64,000 nt of DNA from Amoebidium appalachense (Eukaryota > Ichthyosporea): positions 8,494,001-8,558,000 of the forward strand of contig CAVNZM010000009.1 of the NCBI GenBank assembly GCA_963693365.1. Reading direction: 5' to 3'. The notes beneath the pieces are model-generated. The model was given only the letters and a program-made list of their open reading frames with translations, ran no database searches and had not been told where the DNA came from. Below, piece after piece: positions 27,170 through 42,000 of the stretch; positions within the stretch are counted from its first letter, which is position 1, and every line of letters starts with the position of its first letter. The position numbers were made by a program, and so were the translations under genes.

Positions 27170-27258
27170 TGCCGTGGTTTACAACCATTGCAGGTTCACT
27201 TTCGTCCAAGGGGATGTCCCCCTAGAGGCAACACACGTCCCGGAGTAGTTTTCATAGA
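27170..27258 (+). repeat. PAT-type split repeat, B2 copy; right end of the element
   Basis: Matches B1. LINE-derived sequence begins immediately after it. Confidence 0.85.
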
Positions 27259-28200
27259 AGGAAAGAATTGCAACAAGGGATGATCAGCCTGAGGAGGAAG
27301 CCTAGCCAGATGAAAACAAAAGCGAAGTCCTAATTTATTCATCCGTTGGCTCGCTGGAGGGAGACCAAAAACACTCAACAAGGGAGCCGCCAAAGGATGC
27401 CTACGAGAGGTTCGAGGAAGGAACTGGATGAATTCACGCTGAAAGGAATCGAATTCTCGTAGAGCCGCACGCTGTTGCCACGGAGGGGCACACAAGAGTA
27501 AGGGGAGGCCATATTCGAAACTTGGACGAAGAAAAACATTATAAAGAGTGAGTAAATTAGCAGGATGAATATTAGAGATAATGGCAAAAATTCCTTGATA
27601 GATATATATGAAGGCGGCCACGTGCACGGGAAATGCGTGAAGTCAAAAGGCGTTCAAAGCAAATACCCTGAGAGGTGAAAGGAATGTCTAGGTAGTCATA
27701 GGAGGACACAACGGGGATAGGTTGATAATTCAGTGTGTAGTGTACATGTATTGGGAGAAAAGGTGCCGCACTTATCTATCCCAATTTACATGAAAATCCG
27801 GAAACACCAATCATCTACTCGAGAAAGCATTTATGCACAATGGAAGGATCGTGGGTGGCTAAGACAATATCATCAGCGAAAAAAGTCCGAGAGGAGACAC
27901 AGGAGTCGCCGGTAACTGGAAAGTGTTGAATTTCCATCGCCAAATCGTCAATAAAGACATCAAATAAAGAAGGGGACTCAAAAGTGAGCCCTGTAAAGGG
28001 CCTCGAATGCGACTGAATCCGTTACTCAGTACCCCATTCACAACGGCAGCCCCATGTTATGTTCTTGGCGCCCGGCAAACCGACGCCGCCGGAAGCTGCT
28101 GAACAAAACGAGCCATATCAGCAGTAGCATAGATAGGTATGAACAAAAAAAGGTAACGCAAAGTCCAATTCTATGCTGTCGTTTGTATTATATATCTATC
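27259..28200 (-). pseudogene. 5'-truncated, decayed LINE (second family)
   Basis: The - strand shows RT motifs RGPLQGSLLSPLL, FIDDLAMEI and FADDIVL, then a thumb-like region with PSFEYGLPLL and FQREFIQFLP. Stops and at least two frame changes interrupt it. It is related to, but clearly different from, the full-length LINE at 39-43 kb. The 3' end abuts the DIRS B2 repeat, so either the LINE was the DIRS target or its end was lost. Confidence 0.8.
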
Positions 28201-28265
28201 TATATATATGTTTAAGGAAATGCCGGGTGGTTTTGTTATGTTACTACTGTGTAACACATTCTTCA

Positions 28266-28268
28266 AAT

Positions 28269-28303
<35 letters not shown>

Positions 28304-28358
28304 GGGCCCTCCTCCCCCCTCGGCCCCTACTATTATAATTAGCTTAAAATGAAATCTC

Positions 28359-28450
<92 letters not shown>

Positions 28451-28499
28451 TCAGCTCTCCCTAGGTCTCTAGATCTCTCTCTCTCTCGCTCTCCCTAGC

Positions 28500-28531
<32 letters not shown>

Positions 28532-28570
28532 GTCTCGAGCTCTCTTGATCTTTCTCTCTTTCTCCCTCTC
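28266..28570. repeat. C tract and long (CT)n
   Basis: A C run at 28270-28302 is followed by (CT)n at 28361-28448 and an interrupted CT block to 28562. Confidence 0.9.
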
Positions 28571-29200
28571 TCCAGCTCACGTGAGACAGCCCGCTTCCCT
28601 AACAACCCTTTCAAAAACCCATCCATCGGCTTTCAGCCTCGGCCGGGAATAGGGTGACGAACTGGCGATACGACCGGCGAGCAGAACAAAACCAGGGAAA
28701 CGTACCTGGGGTGAAACCCATAAGCCAAGCTAGAGGTCTTCAACAGGAAGGAACAAACTCTGCTACCATGCCTAAGCTAGTGGTACATGGGACTAAGGAA
28801 CAATAGGGGAAAAGGGGAACGAGGCACTTAGTGTGAGGGACGGGGACAGGACTCACACAGAGCTGCCGAGAGTCTGTATTGGGCCTGCGCTTGTGAGAGC
28901 GATGACCAATCTGGCTGCCGTGAGCCGGGTGCGCCTGCCTACACACCAGGGCGGGCGAGGTCAGGTGATCTCGCTCTGGCATTGTAAACCCCCGGCATTG
29001 ATGTTGATGTATTGGCCGGACTAGATATACATAGATAAGCTTTGAGGAGATATACAAAGGCACCTCTTCGCCACTGCCATAGATCACTAAGCACACCGTA
29101 TGGCACAGGGATACTATAAATTGGCACACTGGCCACCCCACATGCACCTCTCACCCTACTACATGGTAACAGCTTCTTATTGTGTGTACGGACCGCTCCG
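28571..29200. other. no gene recognised
   Basis: Mixed-composition sequence without a convincing frame or RNA structure on either strand. Short frames here are under 140 codons and have no recognisable motif. Confidence 0.4.
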
Positions 29201-29203
29201 CGG

Positions 29204-29204
<1 letters not shown>

Positions 29205-29248
<44 letters not shown>

Positions 29249-29386
29249 GGTACCGTGGGGTGTGTGTGTATCAGATTCTGCCAGTGTGTATGTGTGTGTG
29301 CGGGTGTACAGTGTGCATGTGTGTGTGTGTGTGTGTGTGTAATACTATCTGTGTATGTGTGTGTGCGGGCATGTGTGCATGTGTGT

Positions 29387-29417
<31 letters not shown>

Positions 29418-29722
29418 CCTGTGTGTGCGTGTGTGCGGTACATGTGTGTGTGTGTGTGCACGCGTGTGTGCGCACGCGCATGTGCGTGTGTACGTTTGTG
29501 TGTGCGTGTGTGCGTGAAACTATGTGTGGGGGGGGGGGGGGGGGGGAGGTGGCAATGGTGGTGGTGTCTCTGTGTGTGTGTGTTTTTTTTTGTTTTGTTT
29601 TTTTTTGTGGGGGGGGGGGGGGGGGGATAGTTTGTAGTAGGACTTCTCAAAAGTGAAAGTGGATGAAGGAATTAAAGGGATGGTCGGTAAGGGAAGAGTC
29701 TTAGGGGGGGGGGGGGAGGGGG

Positions 29723-29759
<37 letters not shown>

Positions 29760-30251
29760 CGGCATGTTTTGGGGTAAATGCCATTGGTTCCATCCTGCAA
29801 ATTCCACAGCGCGTTATGATTCAGAAGGTACGACAAATAGGCACAGAGTATGGGTAGGGCTGGGGCCGAGGGGAGGGGGGAGGGGATGTGGGGTGGTGGT
29901 GGTAGGGGTACCGGTGGGGAAGGGGGGGGGGGGGGGGGGGGGATGATGACGGCAAACAGGCAATGTCAGGGGGAGGAAGAGGAGTGGAATGGGGGGGAGG
30001 GGGGGGGGGGAGGGGGGGGGGGGGGGGGGGGGTGAAAGCCACTCTTGTCAATGATAACACCCACTGTCCACCAAAATAAATGCTACAGATATCATTGAAT
30101 CGGGCAGTATGCAAGCGCCCATACACATATGCGCAGACATGAAGGCATGCACAGACACATGCAAATACACACATGCGTGCTCACGCACATCCACAAACAG
30201 CCACACACACAAGCACACATCGGGGCAAAAATGGAACCTTTTTCCTCCTCG

Positions 30252-30289
<38 letters not shown>

Positions 30290-30380
30290 CCTCCCCCCTA
30301 CCCCCCTACTCCGGCGCCTAACCTTCGGCTTCCAACACAAACACGTAGTGTCGAAATCAAACATCTTTCCTGCCTACGTA

Positions 30381-30418
<38 letters not shown>

Positions 30419-30540
30419 ACCACCACCACCACCACCACCACCACAACCACCACCTCCACCACAACCAGAATCACAACCCTCCTTTCCCCAAGCGGATAAC
30501 TCAACACACCCTGAACTCGCCCCCTCAGACATTATATAGG
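29205..30540. repeat. GT, G, C and CA simple-sequence block
   Basis: (GT)n with interruptions lies at 29205-29525. G tracts lie at 29527-29546, 29611-29627, 29706-29760, 29920-29942 and 29990-30031. C tracts lie at 30256-30300 and 30380-30418, followed by a CCA run. A possible donor TAC|GTATCCC at 30376 fits the C-tract pattern but no exon is defined. Confidence 0.85.
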
Positions 30541-31438
30541 AACACAGTAACCTAACCCCCCTACCCATCTCATACACCACACTAGCGAAAACATTAAATA
30601 GAAGACTTGTTTTAACAAATCAAATCCTTCGGAATTTTTTTACTGCACGTCACATACGTACTGGGAGAAATAGTCGTGCAGTAATGGCATTGGCAGAGTG
30701 CTTGTATGGATTTTGTCAGTTGATTTTCTTCGTGGTTTTCCTTCATAACTGATCCATATCTCGGCGTCTTGTTTTATAAGGTGCACGTAGAAAACCTTCT
30801 GTTGGCCTTTCTTTTTGCCGGAATCGGCGTCTGTGATACACTAATATACCTGCTGTCTTTTTAATATGCACGAGACTTCGTTATCCCATAGGTTATTGGC
30901 CTCAAAAAAAAAAAAAAAGAAAAAAAAAAAAACTGCTTAACACCATCAGCCACTACCAAGTCTTCATTCACATGACAGAAATACAGTGGACTTTATACAT
31001 TTACAGAATCTATATCTTTGCTACATGTGTGTTAATACATCCAAAGTGTTGACATCACACAATACCGGTAGCGACCATTTGAATAGGCACTTAACACACT
31101 TAGACTTACTACATATACACGTTCTGACACAGTGCTCCAACTCAGCTGCGGCCACCCCATAGCTCACAATGCAAGTGCAACAAAAATGAAAAAATGTGGA
31201 ATGTTGTATGCTGTTATGATTTGAGAAGCAACACGAAGTGAGGAACGAGAACAACAAGGTATGTAGCACAGTAGTGGGTGATGGTGTGAGTGTCTGCTTG
31301 GGTATAGTGCAATGTGTGCACACGTGCATACTTGTTACTTGACTCCAAGCATACCAAGCATGCCAATTTTTAATTTTGCACAGCATACGCTTAATCAACC
31401 CGAAGATTATAAATTATATGTGCCTCCCGCCCGTCTAT
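30541..31438. other. AT-rich stretch, no gene recognised
   Basis: No coding-like frame. A short A tract with one G lies at 30905-30931. Confidence 0.45.
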
Positions 31439-32377
31439 TTACATAACCCCACAGGAAGAGCTACCAATTGCACCCTCACCGCCCCACTGCACCGTACCGG
31501 ATTCACCCACCTCGTCTTCCCCGTCCCTGCTGTTCCCGGCCTCGTCCTTTATAATTGTATCGATAATGTACGCACACTGTTTGATATCTGCACGTTTAAT
31601 ATGGTTCACACCAGGTGGTCCCGCCCAGTGTAAAACTTTGAAAAACGTGTCACCATTTCGCACATCAAGTCTCTTCACTTGTGCAACAACCTTTCTGGTA
31701 ATGTCCGGCGTCCCTTGGCCAGAAATTTTCCCATATTCTGTGTGGTTTTTCTCGTTTGATTCCGCCCAAAATGTATTGTTTGGTGTGAGGAAAGCAAAGC
31801 AGGACCAGTGATTTGCTTCACGCACAGGTTGAAACCAACAGCCGGGAGAGAGTGTGTTCGTCAACGTGAGGGGGTCGTCTGTAAAAACAAACGAAAAAAT
31901 ATGAAGCACTGTTTCACAAGGTAGGCTGTGGGACTTGTGAAGAATATCCCACGCTGTAATGACGCGTGGATCGTTAGCATATTGTGGATGACTCAAGGAA
32001 GGTGTGGTTATGTATAGAGGACACCCGTTTTGTGTGGTGTTTGGGAGCTGAAACGCCACCTTCTTGCTTGTTTGATTGACAACTAATCTCATACGCACAC
32101 CTACAGACCCGTTTCCTCCAAACCGAAGTGTGGATTTCTGTTGCGATTGCACATGTGCCCCTTGTTTGTGTGTTTGTGCTTCTAGCTGTTGTATTTCTGA
32201 AGATATTAAAGGACGACTTATGCTCCACTGTGTGTGGTCGTTGTTTTGACCTTTCACGGGTTTAGAGCTACCTAGGCTCACGGTTGCCCAGTTTTCAAAC
32301 AGGTATGATTTGCGCCGTTTGAATGCATAAGTTGGTACGAAAAATGCTTCGGCCGTCATTTTCGAGAAAGTATACAT
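31439..32377 (-). CDS. orphan ORF, about 312 codons, unknown function
   Basis: An uninterrupted frame with mixed codon use. The likely start is ATG at 32377 (MYTFSK) or 32359 (MTAEAF). The product has a basic N-terminal patch (FKRRKSYLF), a Gln/His-rich region near residues 60-85, a central part with alternating hydrophobic residues (VRMRLVV, VAFQLPN, CPLYITTPSL, VLHIFSFVFTDDPLTL) suggesting beta strands, and an acidic Glu/Asp/Gly-rich C terminus. No signal peptide, membrane segment or known motif was recognised. The neighbours are simple repeats on both sides, and no second gene or terminal repeat ties it to an element. Its intactness amid decayed DNA suggests recent selection or recent arrival. 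Confidence 0.6.
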   Translation of the reverse strand: MYTFSKMTAEAFFVPTYAFKRRKSYLFENWATVSLGSSKPVKGQNNDHTQWSISRPLISSEIQQLEAQTHKQGAHVQSQQKSTLRFGGNGSVGVRMRLVVNQTSKKVAFQLPNTTQNGCPLYITTPSLSHPQYANDPRVITAWDILHKSHSLPCETVLHIFSFVFTDDPLTLTNTLSPGCWFQPVREANHWSCFAFLTPNNTFWAESNEKNHTEYGKISGQGTPDITRKVVAQVKRLDVRNGDTFFKVLHWAGPPGVNHIKRADIKQCAYIIDTIIKDEAGNSRDGEDEVGESGTVQWGGEGAIGSSSCGVM

Positions 32378-32399
32378 TAATACTAGCACACGGTGTTAT

Positions 32400-33035
32400 A
32401 CCATTTTGTCATACATGTTACAGCAGTTTGTGTAAAACTGTTGTGTGTGTAAAACTTTCAAGGGCTGCTTCGCTGCCCGGCCCAGCCGCCCAGATCTCGC
32501 AGATCTACTGGACTCGTTTCATTGGATAACTTAAACAGCAGCTATGGCCAATCAAACGATAACAGTCTCTGATCAACAGGATTCCAATCATCCCAAACAG
32601 TCCTCAGGGGAATCACTGCCATTTACAACTGTAAAGGGTCTTTTTTTCCCTTTTATGACAGTGCATACATAAGTTTATTGATTTTTGTCTGTTTGCCGTC
32701 ACAGTGAGCCCAGCTGCCCGGTATGTGGATGGAACTGGCAGCATGCTGTCCGCAGCCCCAGCACGGTGGTGGGTCATCTCCTATTGGATCGTTGTCATTT
32801 ATGTTTGCTACCGCATCTATGCACACTACTGCCTGCCTGGCCAGGCAGAGGGCAGTGCCAGCTCTGCCACTCCTCTGAAAGGGCCGTGCCACTGGCCAGA
32901 CGACGCGGCAGGTTTGGCCGGGCACCGAGGCGTAGCTGCGTACGCCTCACTGACTACTAGCACATCGCTAACCTTCAGAGTCTCTGGTCGTTTAATGTTT
33001 TGTTAACAAAAGACTATCCGCTACAAGTCATCAAA
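32400..33035. other. no gene recognised upstream of the orphan ORF
   Basis: Contains CCAAT-type motifs on the - strand (about 32520 and 32550) that could serve the orphan ORF, and GC-richer sequence at 32700-32960 with overlapping short frames on both strands. None is convincing. Confidence 0.35.
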
Positions 33036-34500
<1,465 letters not shown>

Positions 34501-35435
34501 CTCTGTATTGAAAAACGTGCACACATAATTTACCAACGCATGCACATGCACATCTTGAAGCCTAGCACATATATTCATAAATGGAACAAGGCAGTCACGC
34601 AGACACACACACATACACAGGTACATATAAACTTGAAACTCACTCCCCCCGTCAGCATCATACACACATGAACACAAGCACGCGCACATGCTTAAATATT
34701 TCCGAGGACTCAATAAATACACCATAGCCCAGTAAATTTACCAAGGCTTCTGCCCCCCCACACAGTCACACGTATGTACAGAGGCATACAAACATGTGCG
34801 CGTGAAACTCTAAAGACTATGAGAGTAAAGTCGCTAAAATCAAATCATTCTTCCGGGAACCAAATTCCATATGAGGAAGTCGGTGGGAGGTGGGCAAGAG
34901 AGAAAGACGGGCATAGGGGGCAGCCGCCCCCTGGGAAGGAGGGGGGGCAAGGAGGGGGGAGGGGCGGGAGGGGAGAAAAAGAGGGGGGGGGGGGGGGGGT
35001 AGCGGGTCCAGGGGAGGAGGGAGAGAAAGAGAGGAACAAGCGGGAAGAGTGGAGTGGGGGGAGTAGGGGGTGGAGGGAGGAGGAGGGTGAGGGAGGGGGG
35101 TTGGCATATATGTTCTTATGATGGGTTTGTGTCGGGGGCTTTTTTTTTTTTTTTTTTGGGGGGGGGGGGGGGGGGGTGGAGGGGAGCCTACGGTGATCGC
35201 GGTTGGGGTGGGGTGGGGTGGGGGTGGGGGGGTGGGTGCGTGCAGGGGGGGGAGGAGGGGGGGGGGGGGAGGCACGGCCCCACAGCCCCTGCGGTGAGCT
35301 GGGGACGGGGCCATGGGTAGCGCAAGGGGGAGGGCAGCCATTCCACCTAACTAAGCCTTGATATAGTGGTGGATGGAGAGGTGTGTGTGTGTGTACGCGA
35401 ATGTTGTGGGGTGGGAGGAGGAGGGGCGGTCAAAA

Positions 35436-35472
<37 letters not shown>

Positions 35473-35690
35473 AGGGAGGCAAGAAAGAAGGGGTACATTT
35501 TGTAATGCGCACAAACCTCGAACCCAACTTCAAGGCAACCAACTACTTGGCTGCGATTAACCATCTTAAAGTCCATGTTCTATGGAACGAGATTTCGCCA
35601 TTCAGGAAAGCAATGCTATATTAAAGGGATGGGTGATGTTGATTAAATTTTGATAAAGCTACTTGCCATTGGACAGCTGGGTGGTGTCTC
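34501..35690. other. no gene recognised; G/GA-rich and G-tract DNA
   Basis: 34850-35340 is strongly G/A-rich on the + strand. A T tract followed by G lies at 35140-35176 and a G run at 35437-35470. No supported gene. Confidence 0.6.
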
Positions 35691-36170
<480 letters not shown>

Positions 36171-37269
36171 TTTCTTGGGATAACCATTGTGATACGAAAT
36201 AGCTATGCTTTTTATTGCTTACTACTGACCGGCACTGCAACAGCCTAGTATCCTCAAAGCCGGGCAGGTGGACAGAGCCCACTTATACATACCTCACAAG
36301 TGAACACAGCCAAATTGCCTGCCAAACACCCGTACTGCCTCCAACAGTTACGTGGCTGCGCGCAGAAATTTGATGACCAGGTCCTGCAGGCGGGCCTGTG
36401 AGGCTGTGAGGCGTTTATGACGAACTGAGTGGGCTGGCTAGGCCCAGCCAGTGTAGTTCGGGAACCCTCACCGTATGATAATGCAATTGTGCTCGATCGC
36501 TTTCTGGCCGGCTGCGGTCCGTGTAACTTCTCAAAAACCAGCGCTCCCTTTGTTATAGAATTAATAGATCTAAGAATCGGCATAAGTATTGTCTTCCAAT
36601 ATATTTTTTAAAGTTTCCGGTCATGCTTCAAGTTCAGGCAGGGTCAGGCCTTGCTAAGTAAAAAACTGAGACCTTGTTCAGAATTGAGAGTCTAGGGAGA
36701 GCTTTGCAATGGTATGATCTGATTCTTGGCAGAATGATCTGAGACTGGACCCTAAATGCGACAAGGGACTTTTTTTGGTATACTAATACAAGAGACACCT
36801 GTTGATTATATGAATATTAAAAAAATAAGTTCTATTGTTAATGGTACAAAGAAGAGGAGCCTGGTATCACTGGGTGTTTTCGAGCAGCCAAGCTCGACTG
36901 GGTGTAGTAAAATCTCGAATTCCAAGACTTCACAGGGGATGGCTGATGGAATGTGCGAAATGCAATTGCTATTGGAAGATAGGTCGTTTCCGGATCAGGG
37001 TTCGAAGGACGGTGGAGCCCATTAACGGAAGTCGAAATCCCGTTTCGGAAAACCTCTTCGAAAATCGGAATGCTCCGTCGGAGCAGGCCCACCAAAAATC
37101 GTAATCGTCGCGCATCAGTAAACTATGGCATGCTGTTTTATTTGTGCCTATATTGCATCAAAATGTAATTATAATGTACCCCTGTGGTTATTAGAGGCCT
37201 TCCTGGTGTTGGCAGTTGAAGCTTTGAAGGAATAAAAGGGAAATATGAAGCGCATTAATGCACAATATT
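36171..37269. other. no gene recognised before the split LINE
   Basis: Mixed sequence. A small palindrome GGGCTGGCTAGGCCCAGCC lies at 36430-36450. Open stretches at 36756-37104 overlap in three frames and carry stops, so they look like decayed coding DNA of unknown origin. Confidence 0.35.
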
Positions 37270-38215
37270 AAGGCAAACCTTATGATCCTTAACATAGACA
37301 AATGTGGTGTTCTTGTACCTGATATAGCCAACAATTTACACACATTTACATTATCATCTAAACCTGTACCTATAGTTCCAGAATACAAATATCTTGGTGT
37401 TCCGGTTGATTCTGTTGGTGTTATGTTTCCCCATATGGTCGAAAAGAGGGTAGAGTTGGCTCGTAAGCGGTTAGCTTTCTTCTCGGCTAATATTTTTAAA
37501 GACACACCCCTCCATCCTTCTATTAGACTTACATTTATTCGCACTTTTGTCTTCCCGGCATGTGAATATGGTTTACCCCTTCTCGCCGCTTGGATCAAGA
37601 AAGAGAGAACTAGAGCGCTTAAACCCTTGGCAAATTTCCTTGAAGCAGAAGTTGCCTCCTTTCTATCTAACAACTGTTGTAAACCTGGGCCTGTAACGCT
37701 CTCGATATATGGTCTGGTCCCAATAGCTGCTAGAGATAGTATCCTATCTCGCGCTGAAATTCAATAAGCACATAAGCCGCTTAAAGAAGTATGTGCCCTC
37801 CCACCCTCTCTTCTCTATCCGACCTGTCCCCTCCTCCCCTCTCCCCTCTTTCATTCCCTCTCTCTCCCCTTCTCCCCTGGGCACAAATACAAATAAACCC
37901 GCAATAGTGTGTGTGTGACTTTGGACTGCCACTTACTTATTAAACATGTACACAATCACAAGATAATCACGCAATATAACAAATGGAAAAAGATACCACA
38001 CGACACTAGACCCGATGAAAGCATACACCTTGAAAAACTAAGCCTTATGTCTCGTTTTATATATACTGACCGCCTCAACCATATTGCCAAATATGGCACT
38101 CGCAAATGTATAACACCTAAATACATATTACCTTCCTGTAGAACTGGTCTTTCTCTAGCTGATGGTATTTAATTTATTGATCAATTACCACGCTTTTACT
38201 GTACACGTGCTATAC
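37270..38215 (+). pseudogene. split LINE copy, left part (RT C terminus and downstream)
   Basis: This matches the full-length LINE ORF2 from KANLMILNIDKCGVL to the codons for CTRAI. A 4-base insertion (ATAG) near 37735 shifts the frame. At 38215 the homology stops exactly at the TE2 terminal repeat and resumes at 56041, so this and 56043-56320 are two halves of one LINE insertion. Confidence 0.92.
38214..38215. repeat. TE2 target-site duplication AC (left)
   Basis: AC occurs once at this point in the uninterrupted LINE and on both sides of TE2 (38214-38215 and 56041-56042). Confidence 0.7.
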
Positions 38216-38249
38216 CATCAGCAAACTTCATCCGGCATCCGAAACCCAT
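38216..38249 (+). repeat. TE2 left terminal inverted repeat
   Basis: 34 bases identical to the reverse complement of 56007-56040. Confidence 0.93.
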
Positions 38250-38675
38250 TAAAACCCCATTAAAGATATCATAAACCCATAAACCCATCTTTTTGCCACT
38301 CTTTATCCCCCTCTTGTCTTTTAGATAACATAACAGCATCGTTTTGCTATCACGGATTTTCTGGATATCATTTTGGTATCTTTTGCTAGATATCTAAATG
38401 ATCTCATAATGGGCTCATACGGAGCACCCTGAACCCATCGTTGTTCTATCCTGTATTCCATGTATTCAACAACCTCGTTATATCCGTATGATACCATTAT
38501 GATAGTCTATTTGATATCATAAAATGTTTTTAGTCTGATGTTCAGAAGCGTTTTAGACATAATAAAGATATCTCTAAGAGCGGATTAGGAGCCCTTCACC
38601 ATATCCTTATGGTAGCTATCACATATCCTTACGATATATATGATAATCGATCATAAGATACATATATATCTATAT
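38250..38675. repeat. TE2 left subterminal GATATC-rich region
   Basis: AT-rich with about five GATATC palindromes and repeated AAACCCAT. No gene. Confidence 0.7.
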
Positions 38676-38869
38676 GGGGGTTTACGCTGTTTACTCGAGG
38701 CAAAGAGAACCAGTCTCAGGTATGGGGGGGGTTTTGCTCGGAATATCCCCTCAGCGGTATATCATGATCACGTACATAGATGTCGGGTGGTGACTATATA
38801 TCAGGGTTTACTTTCTCTACGAGACACCATAAAGACTACAAGGAGAAATCAATTAGTTGGGGTTCCCCT

Positions 38870-38925
<56 letters not shown>

Positions 38926-38980
38926 TAATTTTAATTTTTTTTTTAAAGGGGCTTCCCTCGGGACACTCGGTATCAGCTGG

Positions 38981-39041
<61 letters not shown>

Positions 39042-39055
39042 TGTGTGTGTGTGCG

Positions 39056-42000
39056 CTATAATTTTGTAGTGATGTGTTTCTCAAGCCAATCAATACATCT
39101 AATAAACAGGTCGTAGTTACGCGTGTTTAGTATAAAATCAAGGATGTTGTAATTTACAGGTAGGCTATCTTTCTGGGTGTCTGTTGTGAATGTGACGTGT
39201 GTGTGTTGCGGTATTATGTGGTCTATCAAACTACATTTGGCGATACATGACCGGTTAAACTGGTGTGTGTGTGTGTTGTTTGGGCATGCAAATGATGCCA
39301 CCTTATACTTATTAGATCTCCACTGTATAGCACGTGTACAGTAAAAGCGTGGTAATTGATCAATAATACCATCAGCTAGAGAAAGACCAGTTCTACAGGA
39401 AGGTAATATGTATTTAGGTGTTATACACTTGCGAGTGCCATATTTGGCAATATGGTTGAGGCGGTCAGTATATATAAAACGAGACATAAGGCTTAGTTTT
39501 TCAAGGTGTATGCTTTCATCGGGTCTAGTGTCGTGTGGTATCTTTTTCCATTTGTTATATTGCGTGATTATCTTGTGATTGTGTACATGTTTAATAAGTA
39601 AGTGGCAGTCCAAAGTCACACACACACTATTGCGGGGTTTATTTGTATTTGTGCCCAGGGGAGAAGGGGAGAGAGAGGGGAGGAAAGAGGGGGGAGGTGA
39701 GGAGGGGACAGGTCGGATAGAGAAGAGAGGGTGGGAGGGCAAATACTTCTTTAAGCGGCTTATGTGCTTATTGAATTTCAGCGCGAGATAGGATACTCTA
39801 GCAGCTATTGGGACCAGACCATATATCGAGAGCGTTACAGGCCCAGGTTTACAACAGTTGTTAGATAGAAAGGAGGCAACTTCTGCTTCAAGGAAATTTG
39901 CCAAGGGTTTAAGCGCTCTAGTTCTCTCTTTCTTGATCCAAGCGGCGAGAAGGGGTAAACCATATTCACATGCCGGGAAGACAAAAGTGCGAATAAATGT
40001 AAGTCTAATAGAAGGATGGAGGGGTGTGTCTTTAAAAATATTAGCCGAGAAGAAAGCTAACCGCTTACGAGCCAACTCTACCCTCTTTTCGACCATATGG
40101 GGAAACATAACACCAACAGAATCAACCGGAACACCAAGATATTTGTATTCTGGAACTATAGGTACAGGTTTAGATGATAATGTAAATGTGTGTAAATTGT
40201 TAGCTATATCAGGTACAAGAACACCACATTTGTCTATGTTAAGGATCATAAGGTTTGCCTTGCACCACTCTGACACTACATCGAACAATCTTTGCAGGCG
40301 TCTAGGGGTACGGGCAAGGAGGGACAGATCATCAGCATAGAGAAGTGCAGGCGGAAAGTTATTAATAGGGTCATCGTTTTCGGCGTAAATCTTGACAGCC
40401 AAATCATCTATAAATAGGTTAAACAAAAAGGGGCTAAGCAATGAACCCTGCAAGAGACCTCTAGTACGAGCAAAACCATATGAAAGATGCCCATTAACCA
40501 CAGCTCTACCATAGGTTTGAGACAAGAGTGCTTCTAACAGAACACCAATGCAGTGTGGTACACCCCGTGCAGCAAGCTTTTCCCATAGGAGATCAGGGGA
40601 GACAGAATCGTAAGCAGTTTTCCAATCAATAAAGCCAACATATTGTGCACCAACTTGCATAGAATCGTGCAGTGCCATTATTTGAACATAACATGAATTG
40701 TTTTTACGAAAAGCGGATTGGCATGGGTGTATGTGAAGAATAGATTGAAACCTAGGGTGGTGTGCAAATAACCTAAGTAAGCAAGCTTCAAAGAATCTAC
40801 GAACAACCTGGGTTAGTGTAATGGGGCGAAAGGATGATATGGGGCCCTCAGAGTCCTTCTTAACTATGGGGATCACTAAGGTATCTAACCAAGATGACGG
40901 GACATGTCCACATTTAACACACCAAGAAAAGAGAGAGCTTAACATGATAGTAAGATCAGGTTTAATAGCACGATCACTTTCCTTTTGTGGGTAGGAGGGA
41001 ACAAGGATTTTAAGAAACCCAGCAGGGAGTCCATCAGGTCCACAAGACTTACTAGAGCTATAACTAGATATCACAGACCATATGGCATCGGGGCTGAAAA
41101 AGGGGAGGATCGATTCTATGGGGATAGATGGGTCTACAGGCCACACAATAGGTTTCTGAGCGGGGGTCCTATCTTTAAACAGTTCCGAGAAATACTTATC
41201 AGAGTCTATGAGGGGGTCTCCAGTGGTATCACCAATAATACGAGCAGGGGGGCCAAATCGATTCATACTAGCAAGCCGGCGCAAGCTTTCCTTTTGAGAC
41301 AGGGGTTCACCTAGTCTAGCGGGAGTGGTGTTTGGTAACAAGAGAGCATCGGGATATTCCTTCCTACCACCGCCAGCATAATCACCGAGATCTATCAAAT
41401 CATCAACAATAAAGTTAGTGCATGTATCTAGTACGAGATGTGAATCTGGCCTGGCTTGTGCAGATTCTAATAGGCGCATATATATAGGGTGTTTCGTAGC
41501 ATAGCATACACATACATCAACTCTACCCCACTGTGACTTAAGCTGGGATAGACGGAGGCGAAAGGTGGGAGGAGGAGGGGGGAGCAGATCAAGGGAGATC
41601 TTAGGTAGGAAAAGGATAGGAGAGTGGTCAGATGACCTAGAGAGGTTAGGAGGGAGAGAGAGTTTTGACATGGTTGATGGCCAAAAGGCCACTCCCCAGT
41701 CGGTGTTGTGGGCATGGGATATTTGAGGGAACCGCAAAGTGTGACTTTGGACATACCTTGCTAAAGGGATAGCACGCTCCGGGGGCTTAGATGGGTACCC
41801 GACACTCACTTGCAGTGTGTCTGTGTGGTGGAGTCGCGTGTTAAAATCACCTAAAATAACAGTGGACATTGGTAACTGTGACAACTCGTGAGTCAATTCG
41901 ACAACCGACATAGATGGTGGGTAATATACAAAAGTAAAAACATTAGAAAGAAACTCTATAGAAACCGAGAATTCCGTTTTTGCTACCGGTTTGCACTTCA

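Noticed and set aside
28620-28760. Possible structural RNA (mixed GC stretch)
   Set aside because: No tRNA boxes, rRNA signature or stable complementary arms could be recognised.
39858-40340. 160-codon + strand frame seen at several LINE copies
   Set aside because: It is the antisense of LINE ORF2 and recurs only because the LINE recurs.
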